From: Planctomycetaceae bacterium
Lineage (GTDB): Bacteria > Planctomycetota > Planctomycetia > Planctomycetales > Planctomycetaceae
DNA: 64,000 nucleotides
Assembly (NCBI GenBank): GCA_019636285.1
Contig: JAHBXV010000019.1
Location: 1 to 64,000 of the forward strand
Direction of reading: 5' to 3'
Position numbers and translations under genes: made by a program. The notes below the pieces were generated by a model, which worked only from the letters and a program-made list of their open reading frames with translations, had not been told where the DNA came from and did not search any database. This document shows positions 29,772-39,212 of this stretch, piece by piece; position 1 is the first letter of the stretch, and every line of letters begins with the position of its first letter.

Positions 29772-30374
29772 TCACGAGTCGCTTCCCGGCTCGGGAATCA
29801 CCTTCAGCGGAAAGACGGCAATCGTAATCGGCTCATACTCGGTTTTGTCGTTGATCCGCCGCCCGCAACGGAGTTGAACTTCCAGCAGATAATCGCCGGG
29901 AACTTCGGGAATCCCCAGTTTGCCAGACCACCGCAGGATGTTGTCGCGACCGACCCGCGCGCCGGCACCGCTGCTATGAACGCACCGGCTCCCGTCGCCG
30001 TGCGAAGACTTTCGCAAGACATTCAAGAACACCGATACTCCCCGATATTTGGTATCGGGCAATTTCGCCAGGCCGGAAGGGGGAAGCACGATGGGCCCTG
30101 ATTTGATGCGAAAGGTTCCGCGTGGAGTCGGCGCGGTGAGTTCGACCGGAACAAACTGCGACCACTGAAACTCCAACGGCTCTGTTAACGCATCGAAGCC
30201 GCCGATCTTCAGCGTTTTGAGTGTCGCCAGCGACGTGTCGATCGCGGGAGCGACATCGGGGGGGACGGCGGGTCCATAGGCGGCCCAATCGGCCGTCACG
30301 GCCGCCCAGATTCCGTAGCCGCTTCCTCCGACGATCAGGAGTACGGCGAGAATGCGGACGATGCGGTTCACCAT
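29772..30374 (-). CDS. Hypothetical membrane-anchored protein coupled to the pseudopilin gene
   Basis: 200 residues. One N-terminal transmembrane helix (IVRILAVLLIVGGSGYGIWA) is followed by a soluble beta-rich domain (PGDYLLEVQLRCGRRI). No known family. Its ATG at 30374 overlaps the stop of the DUF1559 gene by seven bases, which indicates translational coupling. Small carbohydrate-binding-like or carboxypeptidase-regulatory-like proteins commonly follow DUF1559 genes in planctomycetes, and this may be one of them. Confidence 0.7.
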   Translation of the reverse strand: MVNRIVRILAVLLIVGGSGYGIWAAVTADWAAYGPAVPPDVAPAIDTSLATLKTLKIGGFDALTEPLEFQWSQFVPVELTAPTPRGTFRIKSGPIVLPPSGLAKLPDTKYRGVSVFLNVLRKSSHGDGSRCVHSSGAGARVGRDNILRWSGKLGIPEVPGDYLLEVQLRCGRRINDKTEYEPITIAVFPLKVIPEPGSDS

Positions 30375-31315
30375 TGTTCATCCTGACTGGCGATGGTCCC
30401 CATTTTCCAGAACGCGCGGTAGTCGATGTCCTGGCTAACGAAGTCGACATGTCCATCGGCGAACAACACATGCACGCCGGAACCATGCAGGCTCGAAGGG
30501 GCGATCGGCCCGTCACCCCGCGCCAGCGCGCCAAAGGACCAATTCTGCGGCGGCACCAGATGGTGATAATGCGAGCCGGCAGTCATGTTGATGTTCCTCC
30601 AGGAGCGCGTTTCCGCCTGCTCGCGCACGACCGGATCCATGCAGTGGAGGTACATTGCGTGATGCTCATCAGGCGTGAACTGTCGATCGGTTGAGAAGAA
30701 CGAACGAAGCGGGTTTAGCCGCGCGACGTCCGGTGTCGGACTTGGTGCCGTCGCGTGATTGTTGGGAATAGGGACCAGCTTCTCGGAAAAAATCGCCGTG
30801 TTGGACAACCCATCCGTCACGAGCGACAGGCGAAACGGCTCATCCCCTCTTTGTCGAAAGCCCGCTTGCCAATCGAGGGGACTGCCGAAGTTGATCACAT
30901 AATTCGTGTCCCACTTCGATCGTTCCGCCAGAAAGTCACTCGGGCAGACATAGCTCGCGGGACTCGTCACGTGGGTGAGAGGGTACGATTGTCCTTGCAA
31001 GTCTGCGGCTTCACCCGCGTCAAATTCGGCTGCGATGGCCCCTTCCCCCATCCGAGGGAGAATGGCCTTCAGCGTCCGTTGGGTATCGAGGAAGCCGTGC
31101 TGTTCGTGAAACGAGTGGAGCGCCACGCCAATCTGTCGCAGATTGTTCCGGCACTGCGTCTTCCGCGCCGCTTCGCGGGAAGACAGCACCGCCGGCAAGA
31201 GCAAGGCCAACAGCAGGCCAATCACGCCAAACGAGACGAGAATCTCGATGAGTGTCACGCCGGACCGCGCGGATTGGTCTCTGGAATCACGCCATCGCCT
31301 TGACGGAGAACTCAT
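30368..31315 (-). CDS. DUF1559 prepilin-type protein
   Basis: 315 residues from ATG at 31315 (ribosome site GGTGGGCGAG). The type IV pilin-like N-terminus is SGVTLIEILVSFGVIGLLLA, and the conserved C-terminal H-x9-DG box is VHVLFADGHVDF. In planctomycetes these pseudopilin-like proteins exist in many copies and are thought to be processed by a prepilin peptidase; their role is not settled. It forms an overlapping pair with the next gene and is divergent from the ABC transporter. Confidence 0.9.
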   Translation of the reverse strand: MSSPSRRWRDSRDQSARSGVTLIEILVSFGVIGLLLALLLPAVLSSREAARKTQCRNNLRQIGVALHSFHEQHGFLDTQRTLKAILPRMGEGAIAAEFDAGEAADLQGQSYPLTHVTSPASYVCPSDFLAERSKWDTNYVINFGSPLDWQAGFRQRGDEPFRLSLVTDGLSNTAIFSEKLVPIPNNHATAPSPTPDVARLNPLRSFFSTDRQFTPDEHHAMYLHCMDPVVREQAETRSWRNINMTAGSHYHHLVPPQNWSFGALARGDGPIAPSSLHGSGVHVLFADGHVDFVSQDIDYRAFWKMGTIASQDEQW

Positions 31316-31515
31316 TCTCTCGCCCACCTTCCTTGGCCAAAATTCGCGGCAATCCGATGCGGAATCACTATGTCGCGTCTCGTTCGTGCCGACAATGTCA
31401 ATTTGGTCCAGTACCGTCGACGACGATGTCTGCCTCCCACCCTGTCGAATCAGCCCCCCGCATGGCAGAATCAATCCCCGAATCTCTTCGTGACCGGCCA
31501 CCCAGGAATCCTTCC

Positions 31516-32283
31516 ATGACGGCGATCGTGACCGCGGGGCTGACGCGGTGTTTCGGCGAACAGCGCGCGGTCGACCGGATCGATCTGCGGGTCGAACGCG
31601 GCATGTTCTTCGGGTTTCTCGGCCCGAACGGAGCCGGGAAATCGACCACTATCAAGATGCTCACCGGCCTTTTGGCCCCCACGGAAGGGACCATTCATGT
31701 CCTCGGGCACGATATGAGCAATTCTCAAGAGGCCCTGGCCGCGAAACGAAAGATCGGCGTCGTTCCGGAAGGTCTGGCTCTCTTTGAAAACCTCAATGCC
31801 TGGGAATACCTCACTTTCATCGGGCGAATGCACGGGCTCGACCTGCCCACCATTCGCACCCGCAGCGAAGACCTGCTCCAGCGGCTTCAATTGAACGGCG
31901 ACGCCGAGAAACTCTCGCTCGAGTATTCGCACGGCATGAAAAAGAAGCTCGCCCTGGCGGCGGCCCTGCTGCCGAACCCCGACTTGTTATTTCTCGACGA
32001 ACCATTCGAGGGAGTCGACGCCGTCACCTCGCGCGTCATCAAAGACATGCTGCACCGGTTCGTGCAGCGCGGTTCCACCGTCTTTCTGACGTCGCACGTG
32101 CTGGACATCGTCGAGCGGCTCTGCACCCACGTCGGCATCATTTCGAAAGGCCGGCTCGTCGAGCAGGCCTCGCTCGATGACCTGCGGCAGGGGCGGACGC
32201 TGGAGCAGCGCTTTCTCGATGTCGTCGGCGCGGGCGAAGCCGAGGCGCAGCCGCTGGCCTGGCTGGAAGGAGCCGCCTCGTGA
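31516..32283 (+). CDS. ABC transporter ATP-binding protein
   Basis: 255 residues. Walker A is GPNGAGKSTT (about 36), the signature loop is degenerate (SLEYSHGMKKKLAL, about 135), Walker B is LLFLDEPFEGVD (about 157), and the switch His is in LTSHVLD. CcmA/ABC-2 exporter type. The ATG at 31516 is chosen for family start; longer in-frame starts exist upstream. Its stop overlaps the start of the permease gene (GTGA), so the two form a transporter. Confidence 0.93.
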   Translation: MTAIVTAGLTRCFGEQRAVDRIDLRVERGMFFGFLGPNGAGKSTTIKMLTGLLAPTEGTIHVLGHDMSNSQEALAAKRKIGVVPEGLALFENLNAWEYLTFIGRMHGLDLPTIRTRSEDLLQRLQLNGDAEKLSLEYSHGMKKKLALAAALLPNPDLLFLDEPFEGVDAVTSRVIKDMLHRFVQRGSTVFLTSHVLDIVERLCTHVGIISKGRLVEQASLDDLRQGRTLEQRFLDVVGAGEAEAQPLAWLEGAAS

Positions 32284-34097
32284 ATTGGCAGCAGTTCGCG
32301 GTTCTTTCCTGGGCCCGCTGGAGGGTCGGCTACCACCAGTTGCGGCGGCAAGGGGTCTTCAGCCTGATCGTCACGCTGGTGATCCTCGGCATCATGCTCG
32401 CGGGTGGATTCATCGGCTTTTTCGTCGCCCTGACAGCGGGAGCGCTGGGACTCTCGAAAGCCTCGCCCAACATGGTGATGGCCATCGTCGATGGCTGGCT
32501 GGTTGTCTACCTGATGTTCTCGATGTTCAGCCTGCTGACGGAAATGCAGCAGGAAAATCTCCTCTCCGTCGACAAACTGCTGCACCTGCCGACCTCGCTG
32601 TTCGAGGTCTTCCTGTTCAATTTCCTCGCGACCTTATTGTCGTTCACCAACCTCACGCTCGGTCCCCCCATCCTGGGTTTTTTCCTCGCGCTCGTCCTGG
32701 TCCACGGCCCGTCGCTTCTCGTCGGTCCGCTGCTCCTTGCCGCCTGGATACTGCTGGCAGCGGCCATCATCACGCTCATTCGCGGCTGGCTCGCGACGCT
32801 GATGGCGACTCCCCGCGGCCGCCGGACCACCACGGTGGTCATCTCGCTCATCGTGATGGTCGTTTTCATGCTGCCGCAATCGGCGATCTTTTACTTCAGC
32901 CGAAACCAGCAGCAACAGCACAATCACCGGACGACCGAACTTCAAGATCTCCTCAAGCAGCATGAACGTCAGGAAATCACCAACGAGGAATTCAACGCCC
33001 GCTTCGAGGCGATCCGTGCCCGCGATGCCGCGCCAAGCAATCACTGGGCAACCGTCACGGCGATTGTCGAGCGCGTGAATCTCTGGTTTCCCCCAGGCTG
33101 GCTGGCCTTGGGAACCCGCGAGGCCATCGAAGGTAATGTCTGGCCGGCCCTGGGGGCGTCGGTGCTGTTCGGCCTGGTTTCCATCGGCTGTCTACGAATT
33201 TCGCATCGCCGCATGCATCGCTTGGTGACCCAGGGCGTGTCCGATCGTCCCCGGCCAAACGGTCGCAAGACCGTGCGTGGAGAAACCTCGCCCCGGCGAA
33301 ACGCGCTTGAGCGTCAACTCCCCTGGGGGTCTCCCGCCGTCAGCGCCGTCTTCTGGGCCTCGTTCCAGTCGATGCTCCGCGCCCCCGAAGTCAAGATGCT
33401 CATGGTCATCCCGATCATCATGCTGCTGATGTTTGCTGGAGGGATCAGCCGCGGCGGCGACAAGATTCCGCCGGCCGCCGTCTCGGCCATGGTGGTCGGC
33501 GTTCTCGCTTTTTCCGTCCTGTCGATCGGCCAGTTCGCACAGAACTTGTTCGGCATCGATCGGGCCGGTTTTCGCGCGTACGTCCTCAGCGGAGTCCCGC
33601 GCGAACAGATCCTCATCGGACGGAATCTGTCGCTGGGCCCTATTCTTGCCGTGGTTGTTGTCCCGGTGCTGGTCGCGATCCGACTGCTCGCTCCGCTCCC
33701 CTGGTCGCATCTGGCCATGGGGTTTGTCGGCATCCCGCTGTTGCTGCTGGTCGTCAGCATGATCGGGAATCTGCTCTCGGTCCTTGTTCCGTTCGGCTTC
33801 AAACCCGGAACCCTCCAACCCGCATCGCCGTTTGGGCTGGTCTTCCTGGTCCAGATGATCTTTCTATGGGTGGTGATGCTGCTGGTCGGCCTGCTCATTG
33901 GCGGACCGCTCGCGCTCGACATGATCGCCCGCGAAACCGGCTGGCTTCCGCCGGCCATTCCGCTGGGGCTGATTCTCACCTCGCTCGAACTGGCACTGGT
34001 GATCGTCCTCTACGCGGTCTTCATCCGCCGGCAAGGCGAAATGCTCCAACACCGCGAAACAAAAATCCTAGCCACCATCGCCGAACGCGGCGATTAG
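32280..34097 (+). CDS. ABC-2 type transporter permease
   Basis: 605 residues from GTG at 32280, overlapping the ATPase stop by four bases. There are about twelve transmembrane helices in two halves (first VFSLIVTLVILGIMLAGGF, last ALVIVLYAVFI), separated by a polar region near residues 215-345 with a Gln/His-rich stretch (RNQQQQHNHRT). It exports an unknown substrate with the preceding ATPase. The long fused form suggests both permease halves are in one chain. Confidence 0.88.
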   Translation: MNWQQFAVLSWARWRVGYHQLRRQGVFSLIVTLVILGIMLAGGFIGFFVALTAGALGLSKASPNMVMAIVDGWLVVYLMFSMFSLLTEMQQENLLSVDKLLHLPTSLFEVFLFNFLATLLSFTNLTLGPPILGFFLALVLVHGPSLLVGPLLLAAWILLAAAIITLIRGWLATLMATPRGRRTTTVVISLIVMVVFMLPQSAIFYFSRNQQQQHNHRTTELQDLLKQHERQEITNEEFNARFEAIRARDAAPSNHWATVTAIVERVNLWFPPGWLALGTREAIEGNVWPALGASVLFGLVSIGCLRISHRRMHRLVTQGVSDRPRPNGRKTVRGETSPRRNALERQLPWGSPAVSAVFWASFQSMLRAPEVKMLMVIPIIMLLMFAGGISRGGDKIPPAAVSAMVVGVLAFSVLSIGQFAQNLFGIDRAGFRAYVLSGVPREQILIGRNLSLGPILAVVVVPVLVAIRLLAPLPWSHLAMGFVGIPLLLLVVSMIGNLLSVLVPFGFKPGTLQPASPFGLVFLVQMIFLWVVMLLVGLLIGGPLALDMIARETGWLPPAIPLGLILTSLELALVIVLYAVFIRRQGEMLQHRETKILATIAERGD

Positions 34098-34111
34098 CGC
34101 TCTTCTCGCCT

Positions 34112-34146
34112 CCCCTTAGCCGCGACCCAACGGGGAGCGCTCTCTT
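34112..34146. repeat. Copy of CCTTAGCCGCGACCCAACGG element
   Basis: CCCCTTAGCCGCGACCCAAC followed by GGGGAGCGCTC lies between the convergent permease and tatC genes, within 60 bases of both stops. Confidence 0.8.
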
Positions 34147-34155
34147 CGCTCTTCT

Positions 34156-35226
34156 CTAAACCGGCTGAATCTCCGTCGATTCCGTCTCAGGCTTGAAGCT
34201 GCACAACCACACGCCCAGTTCGTACAGCGCGAGCAATGGCAGCATCATCAGCAACATGCTGAACGGGTCGGACGGCGTCAGTAGCATGCTCACGATGGCG
34301 ATCACCAGAATCGCCATTCGTCGCTGCTCGCGATACGCCTCGAGCGGGAAGATGCCGATCCGCTGCAGGAACAGCATGACCAGCGGCAACTGAAAGCTGA
34401 TGCCGAACATCAGCGGCATCGTCACCGCGAAGCTGATCCACTCCGAAATCCGGATCTGCGCGGTCAAGCCGATTCGCACGTTGTAGTCGAGCAGAAAATC
34501 GAGCACCGTCGGAAAGACCGCGAAGTAGCAGAAGAAAATGCCCACCAGGAACAGGATAATGCTCATCGGCAGGTAACGATAAACGTACTTCCGCTCGTGC
34601 GGGTAGAGCCCGGCCGCGACGAACAGCCACAACTGATAAATCACCCACGGACTCGCCAGCACCAGCCCCGAAATGAGCGACACCTTGAAATACGTGAAGA
34701 ACGCCTCCTGCACATTCAGCGTCACCGGGTCGTCCAGCCGCTTCACCGATTTGCGAATCGCCAGCATCTCTTCCGACTGGCTCGTCAGCGTCAGCATTTT
34801 GCCGGTCAGGTCTTCTTTCGGCAGCGAGAACGCCGAGGGCGCCAGTTCGTGCAACTGCGCGACAAGCTGGTCGGCTGGAATCGACAGCGTCACCGTTCGC
34901 AAGAATCGTTCCTGCTCTTCCGGCGTCCGTTCCGTCAGTTCGGGATCTTCCGGAGTATCAATCGGCAACCACTGTCGGTACATCCCCTCCCAGAACCCTG
35001 GCGGCTTTTCGCGGCCTTCGTTCTGTTTGACACGCGCCTGGGCTCGTTGCAGCGCCGCGCTGATCGGCTCGCGGATGAACCGGACAATCCCCTCGCCGTA
35101 ATACAGCGTGACGCAACAGGCGATCACGAGGCCCATGATGGCCCGGATCAGATGCGTTCGCAGAACCTCCAGGTGTTCCCCAAAGGTCATCACCGAATCG
35201 TCGAACAAATCCTTGGACGGGGCCAT
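34156..35226 (-). CDS. tatC: Sec-independent protein translocase TatC with large insertion
   Basis: 356 residues from ATG at 35226, preceded by AAAGGAA. TatC is the core receptor of the twin-arginine export system in the inner membrane. The N-terminal signature is TFGEHLEVLRTHLI, and six helices follow, the last ones MAILVIAIVSMLLTP and MLLMMLPLLALYEL. E. coli TatC has about 258 residues. The extra roughly 100 lie between helices 1 and 2 (about residues 45-165), in the periplasmic loop. No tatA or tatB is adjacent. At least two other proteins here carry Tat signals. Confidence 0.93.
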   Translation of the reverse strand: MAPSKDLFDDSVMTFGEHLEVLRTHLIRAIMGLVIACCVTLYYGEGIVRFIREPISAALQRAQARVKQNEGREKPPGFWEGMYRQWLPIDTPEDPELTERTPEEQERFLRTVTLSIPADQLVAQLHELAPSAFSLPKEDLTGKMLTLTSQSEEMLAIRKSVKRLDDPVTLNVQEAFFTYFKVSLISGLVLASPWVIYQLWLFVAAGLYPHERKYVYRYLPMSIILFLVGIFFCYFAVFPTVLDFLLDYNVRIGLTAQIRISEWISFAVTMPLMFGISFQLPLVMLFLQRIGIFPLEAYREQRRMAILVIAIVSMLLTPSDPFSMLLMMLPLLALYELGVWLCSFKPETESTEIQPV

Positions 35227-35403
35227 TGCCAGTGTTCCTTTGCAGCGCGCCAACCGGCAACTTTCTCGCGGGAATGCCGAGGCGACCAAAGATCGTGCCG
35301 TCGACCCCGTCGGACCGCAAGGCCGACGATCCACGCACGCACGGGCAACCAGCCGGTCAATAGCGCGGCTCACCGTGCCACCGGCATGATCGTTTCCACT
35401 CAA

Positions 35404-35604
35404 CCGACGGCAAAATCAGGCGAGCCGACCCGGGAGCGGACTACTTCAGTATTCGTCCGACTCCCACCGCTGTCAACGCCGACAATCGCCCTGGAGCCGC
35501 GACCCAACGGGGAGCGCTCTTTTCTTCATTCGCGTTGCCCCCCGGCCCCGCGTATCATCCTCATTTCAACAACCCCTGATCCGAAAAACCTCCGGAGAGT
35601 TGGC
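35404..35604. repeat. Divergent gap with CCGCGACCCAACGGGGAGCG copy
   Basis: The gap between tatC (minus) and the hydrolase gene (plus) holds GGAGCCGCGACCCAACGGGG, followed by AGCGCTC, at 35493-35521. No other structure is evident. Promoters for both genes are expected here but none stands out. Confidence 0.65.
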
Positions 35605-37818
35605 ATGTCGTCGATCGATCGTCGCTCGGTATTGAAGATGGGTGCCCTCGCGGCGGCGGCCTGGCCCGCGCTCCAGGCCCAGCGCCTGCAAGCCGCCGCC
35701 CCCACGGCCTACGCAAGCGGCGCGCTCCCCAACGATCGACGATTGAGCCCCCGGAAAGACTACAACGGCTACTTCCCCTGGACCCCGCCCGAAAGCTGGG
35801 AAGAATGGCAGGTTCGTGCCGAATATGTCCGTCGTCAGATGCAGGTCGCCTGCGGCCTGTGGCCCATGCCCGAACGAACGCCGCTCAACGCCACCATCCA
35901 CGGTAAGGTCGAGCGCGACGACTTCACGGTCGAACGCGTTTACTTCGAAAGCCATCCCGGCCTTCTCGTCACGGGAAGCCTGTACCGGCCGAAAGGGGAC
36001 GGCACCAAGCGCCCCATCGTTCTCTGCCCGCACGGTCACTGGATGAACGCACGGTTCTACTCGCACGATGCCGCGAAAATTAAGCAGGAAATCGAACTCG
36101 GCGCCGAGATCTTCGAACAAGGGGGGCGGACCCACATCCAGGCTCGTTGCGTTCATCTCGCGCGCATGGGCTGCGCGGTCTTTCTGTATGACATGCTTGG
36201 CTACTCCGACAACACGCCGCTGTCGTACCAACTGATCCACGGATTTGCGAAACAGCGCCCCGAGATGAGCCAGCCCGATCACTGGGGCCTCTTCAGCCCC
36301 CAGTCGGAAATGTGGCTCCTCAACGCCCTCGGCCTGCAAACCTGGAACTCCATGCGCGCCCTCGACTGGATGGTCACGCTGCCCGATGTCGACACGACGC
36401 GCATCGGCGTGACTGGTGCCAGCGGCGGCGGCACGCAGACCTTCATGCTGGCCTGTCTCGATGACCGCGTCACCGCCGCCTTCCCGGCCGTCATGGTCTC
36501 GACCTCCATGCAGGGCGGTTGCACCTGCGAAAACACCAGTTACCTGCGGGTCAATACCGGGAACATCGAGTTCGCCGCATTGGTCGCGCCGCGACCGATT
36601 GCCATGACGGCCGCCAAAGACTGGACCGTCGAACTCGAAACCAAGGGGCTGCCCGAACTCAAGACCCACTTCGCCCGCATGGGCGTCCCCGACAACGTCG
36701 ACGGCAAGTTCTTCCCGTTCGAGCACAACTACAATCATCCCAGCCGCATGATGATGTACGACTGGTTCAACATGCACTTGAAGCTGGGCGCCGCCGAGCC
36801 GATCCAGGAGAAGGATTATGCCCCTCTCTCGCAGGAAGAGTTGACCGTCTGGGGCGACGGACACCCCGCTCCCGCCACGGGCGACGAAGCCGAACTCAAA
36901 ATCCTGCGCTCGTTCGCCGACGAGTTCCAGCAGCAATTTAACGGTCTCATCCCGCGCGATGCCGACAGCCTTGCCGAGTATCGCCGCGTGATCGGCGGCG
37001 GTTGGGACATCCTCATCGGCCGCAAGCTCCCGCGAAATGGTGCTCTCACCACCGAACGCGTCGGCGAATCGGATGCTGGCGATCATCAGCGCATCGTCGC
37101 TCTCGTCCGAACGACCGAGTATGGCGAAGAAATTCCCACACTGCTGCTGCTCCCTCGCAACTGGAACGGCAGCGTGGCCTTCTGGTTCTCCGATGGCGGC
37201 AAGGCCGACCTACTGGGAAGCGACGACAAGCCCGTTCCCGGCGTCGCCAAGCTGCTGTCGGCTGGTTCGGTCGTGGTCGGGGCCGATCTCTTCCGACAGG
37301 GCGAATTCCTCAAAAACGGCGACACCGCCAGTGAATGGACCAAGGTCGCCAATCCTCGCGAGTTCGTCGGCTACACGTTCGGTTTCAACCATCCTCTCTT
37401 CTCGCAGCGCACGCACGACATCCTGACACTTCTGTCGGGCGCGAAGTATTACCCCACGGGCATCGCGACGATTTACGTCGTTGGCCAAGGCCATGCCAGC
37501 CTCTACGCCGCCGCCGCGATCGCTCAAGCCCCCGGCGTCGTCACCAAGGCCGCCCTCTCAACCGACGGCTATCGCTTCGCCCGCATCACCGAATGGCGTG
37601 ACCCCATGCTCCTGCCGGGCGCCCTCCGCTACGGCGACGTCCCAGGTCTCCTCGCCCTGGCGGCCCCCACGCCGCTGTGGCTCGCCGGAGAAGAAGGAAC
37701 CCAACTCGACGCCACGACAGCCGCCTACAAAGCCGCCAGCGCCGCAGGCAAACTCGTCCGTGCGAGCGCCACCGGCAACACCATCGGCACCGCCGCCGCC
37801 GACTGGCTATTGGGATAA
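35605..37818 (+). CDS. Tat-exported alpha/beta hydrolase (acetyl xylan esterase-like)
   Basis: 737 residues from ATG at 35605, after GGAGAGTTGGC. Tat signal DRRSVLKMGALAAAAWP. An alpha/beta-hydrolase fold follows: PHGHWMNARF, nucleophile GASGGGTQTF (Ser near 272), HLARMGCAVFLYDMLGYSD, and FEHNYNHPS with the probable catalytic His. A second, partly similar C-terminal half (about 440-737) lacks an obvious Gly-x-Ser-x-Gly. These proteins are common in planctomycetes and are annotated as acetyl xylan esterases. The true substrate is unknown. Confidence 0.88.
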   Translation: MSSIDRRSVLKMGALAAAAWPALQAQRLQAAAPTAYASGALPNDRRLSPRKDYNGYFPWTPPESWEEWQVRAEYVRRQMQVACGLWPMPERTPLNATIHGKVERDDFTVERVYFESHPGLLVTGSLYRPKGDGTKRPIVLCPHGHWMNARFYSHDAAKIKQEIELGAEIFEQGGRTHIQARCVHLARMGCAVFLYDMLGYSDNTPLSYQLIHGFAKQRPEMSQPDHWGLFSPQSEMWLLNALGLQTWNSMRALDWMVTLPDVDTTRIGVTGASGGGTQTFMLACLDDRVTAAFPAVMVSTSMQGGCTCENTSYLRVNTGNIEFAALVAPRPIAMTAAKDWTVELETKGLPELKTHFARMGVPDNVDGKFFPFEHNYNHPSRMMMYDWFNMHLKLGAAEPIQEKDYAPLSQEELTVWGDGHPAPATGDEAELKILRSFADEFQQQFNGLIPRDADSLAEYRRVIGGGWDILIGRKLPRNGALTTERVGESDAGDHQRIVALVRTTEYGEEIPTLLLLPRNWNGSVAFWFSDGGKADLLGSDDKPVPGVAKLLSAGSVVVGADLFRQGEFLKNGDTASEWTKVANPREFVGYTFGFNHPLFSQRTHDILTLLSGAKYYPTGIATIYVVGQGHASLYAAAAIAQAPGVVTKAALSTDGYRFARITEWRDPMLLPGALRYGDVPGLLALAAPTPLWLAGEEGTQLDATTAAYKAASAAGKLVRASATGNTIGTAAADWLLG

Positions 37819-37819
37819 C

Positions 37820-37850
37820 CCCTTAGCCGCGACCCAACGGGGAGCGCTCC
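37820..37850. repeat. CCGCGACCCAACGGGGAGCG copy forming a gene end
   Basis: CCCCTTAGCCGCGACCCAAC, then GGGGAGCGCTCC, is placed so that the glycosyltransferase frame ends inside it. It separates two convergent genes. Confidence 0.8.
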
Positions 37851-39031
37851 GCCACCCTTAACAACACCCCCTCCAACCGCCGCACCAACCCAGTCGCCTC
37901 GTGCCGCGCGCGAAACACCTCGCGCGCGGCAGTCGCGCGGGCGCGCCACGCCTCCGGGTCGGCAACAAACTCCCGAATCCCCGCCGCAATCGCCTCGGCA
38001 TCCCCCACCGGCACCAGTCGCCCCCAGCGTCCCTCTTCCAGCAATTCGCGAGGACCACTCGGACAATCGGTCGAGAGGACCGGCAACCCGCAAGCCGCCG
38101 CCTCCACCAGCACATTGGGCGACCCTTCCGTGAACGACGGCAAAATCAACAAATCCGCCGCGCGATACCACGCATACGGATTGGGCTGAAACCCCTCAAT
38201 GCGTACGGCCCCGCCTAAACCCAGCCGCGCGACACGCTCACGGAGTGCCGCCTCGTCTTCCCCTTGCCCAATCACATGCCACTGAATGCGCGACCTTAAG
38301 TCCTCATCCAGATGATTCGCGATTGCTTCCAAAACGACCTGCTGCCCCTTGTTCGCATCAATGCGTCCGACCGTGACGAGGTGCAGACGATTCGGATCAA
38401 GCTCAGGTCCACTCTCCACCATCCGCGCGTCGAGAACAGCCGCGTCGATCAAATTCGGCAGCACCTCGATCCGTTCTGGCGGCAAGTCGAAATAACGGCT
38501 GACGCGCTCCTTGAGTCCTTGCGAATTCGCGACAACCATCGCGGCGGCGTGATACGCTCTCCGACCTCGTAACCGCCGAATTCCCTCCAGCAACGGTCCG
38601 CGATTGCCACATTCCACCTCGGGATCGGCCACGACCGCAGCCACTCGCGGCGTCGGTCGTAGCCGAGTCGCCGCCGCCACATCCAACGTCATGTTGAACG
38701 TCCGTTCGTAGATGACGTCGACGCGCTCCGTCCGTAGCACCTCGGCCAGATGCCGACTGCGATCCAGCGCCCCCAGACGCAGCCGCGCCAGCCACGTCTT
38801 CCGCCAGTTCTTCTCGTTCGCATCCTGGTAGGCGAACACGGGAACGTCGTCAGGAACGTCGCTCAATAACTCCCCCGCTCGGAGCGACAGGTAAATGAGT
38901 GGTTCAAACCGCGTCCGGTCGATCCGCTTCACGATCTCCAGCAATTGCCGCTCGGCTCCTCCCCCTCCCAGATGACCAATGGCGAACAACACCCGCACGC
39001 GCGGTTCGGCGGGCCGGGACGATTCGCTCAT
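37823..39031 (-). CDS. GT4-type glycosyltransferase
   Basis: 402 residues from ATG at 39031. GT-B fold: GHLGGGGAERQLLEI at the start, VTVGRIDANKGQQVVLEAI in the middle, and FTEGSPNVLVEAAACGLPVL with the two conserved Glu of the sugar nucleotide site. It adds a sugar from an activated donor in the cytoplasm, likely for a surface polysaccharide. The last residues (ERSPLGRG) and the stop are read from a copy of the CCGCGACCCAACGG repeat. Confidence 0.92.
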   Translation of the reverse strand: MSESSRPAEPRVRVLFAIGHLGGGGAERQLLEIVKRIDRTRFEPLIYLSLRAGELLSDVPDDVPVFAYQDANEKNWRKTWLARLRLGALDRSRHLAEVLRTERVDVIYERTFNMTLDVAAATRLRPTPRVAAVVADPEVECGNRGPLLEGIRRLRGRRAYHAAAMVVANSQGLKERVSRYFDLPPERIEVLPNLIDAAVLDARMVESGPELDPNRLHLVTVGRIDANKGQQVVLEAIANHLDEDLRSRIQWHVIGQGEDEAALRERVARLGLGGAVRIEGFQPNPYAWYRAADLLILPSFTEGSPNVLVEAAACGLPVLSTDCPSGPRELLEEGRWGRLVPVGDAEAIAAGIREFVADPEAWRARATAAREVFRARHEATGLVRRLEGVLLRVAERSPLGRG

Positions 39032-39212
39032 GGAAGTGGAAACTCGGGTAGTGTGGAAAGGGAAACCGCGAACATTCACAGCTTAGCCGATTGCCACCGG
39101 CGAGGAAAAACACCCACTTGTCACAGCGTTTCAGGGGCGGGTCCGGCTACACTGGTGCGTTCCCGTATTTCCCTTGCTAAATGGTTCTTCCATCGACTGC
39201 CCGGTGGTTTCG

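Noticed and set aside
34597-35604. Long N-terminal extension of the Tat hydrolase frame
   Set aside because: The extension is antisense to tatC. The ATG at 35605 has a ribosome site and is followed at once by a Tat signal.
35566-37086. 506-codon minus-strand frame opposite the hydrolase
   Set aside because: It has no domain and is antisense to a Tat-exported hydrolase with a clear nucleophile motif.
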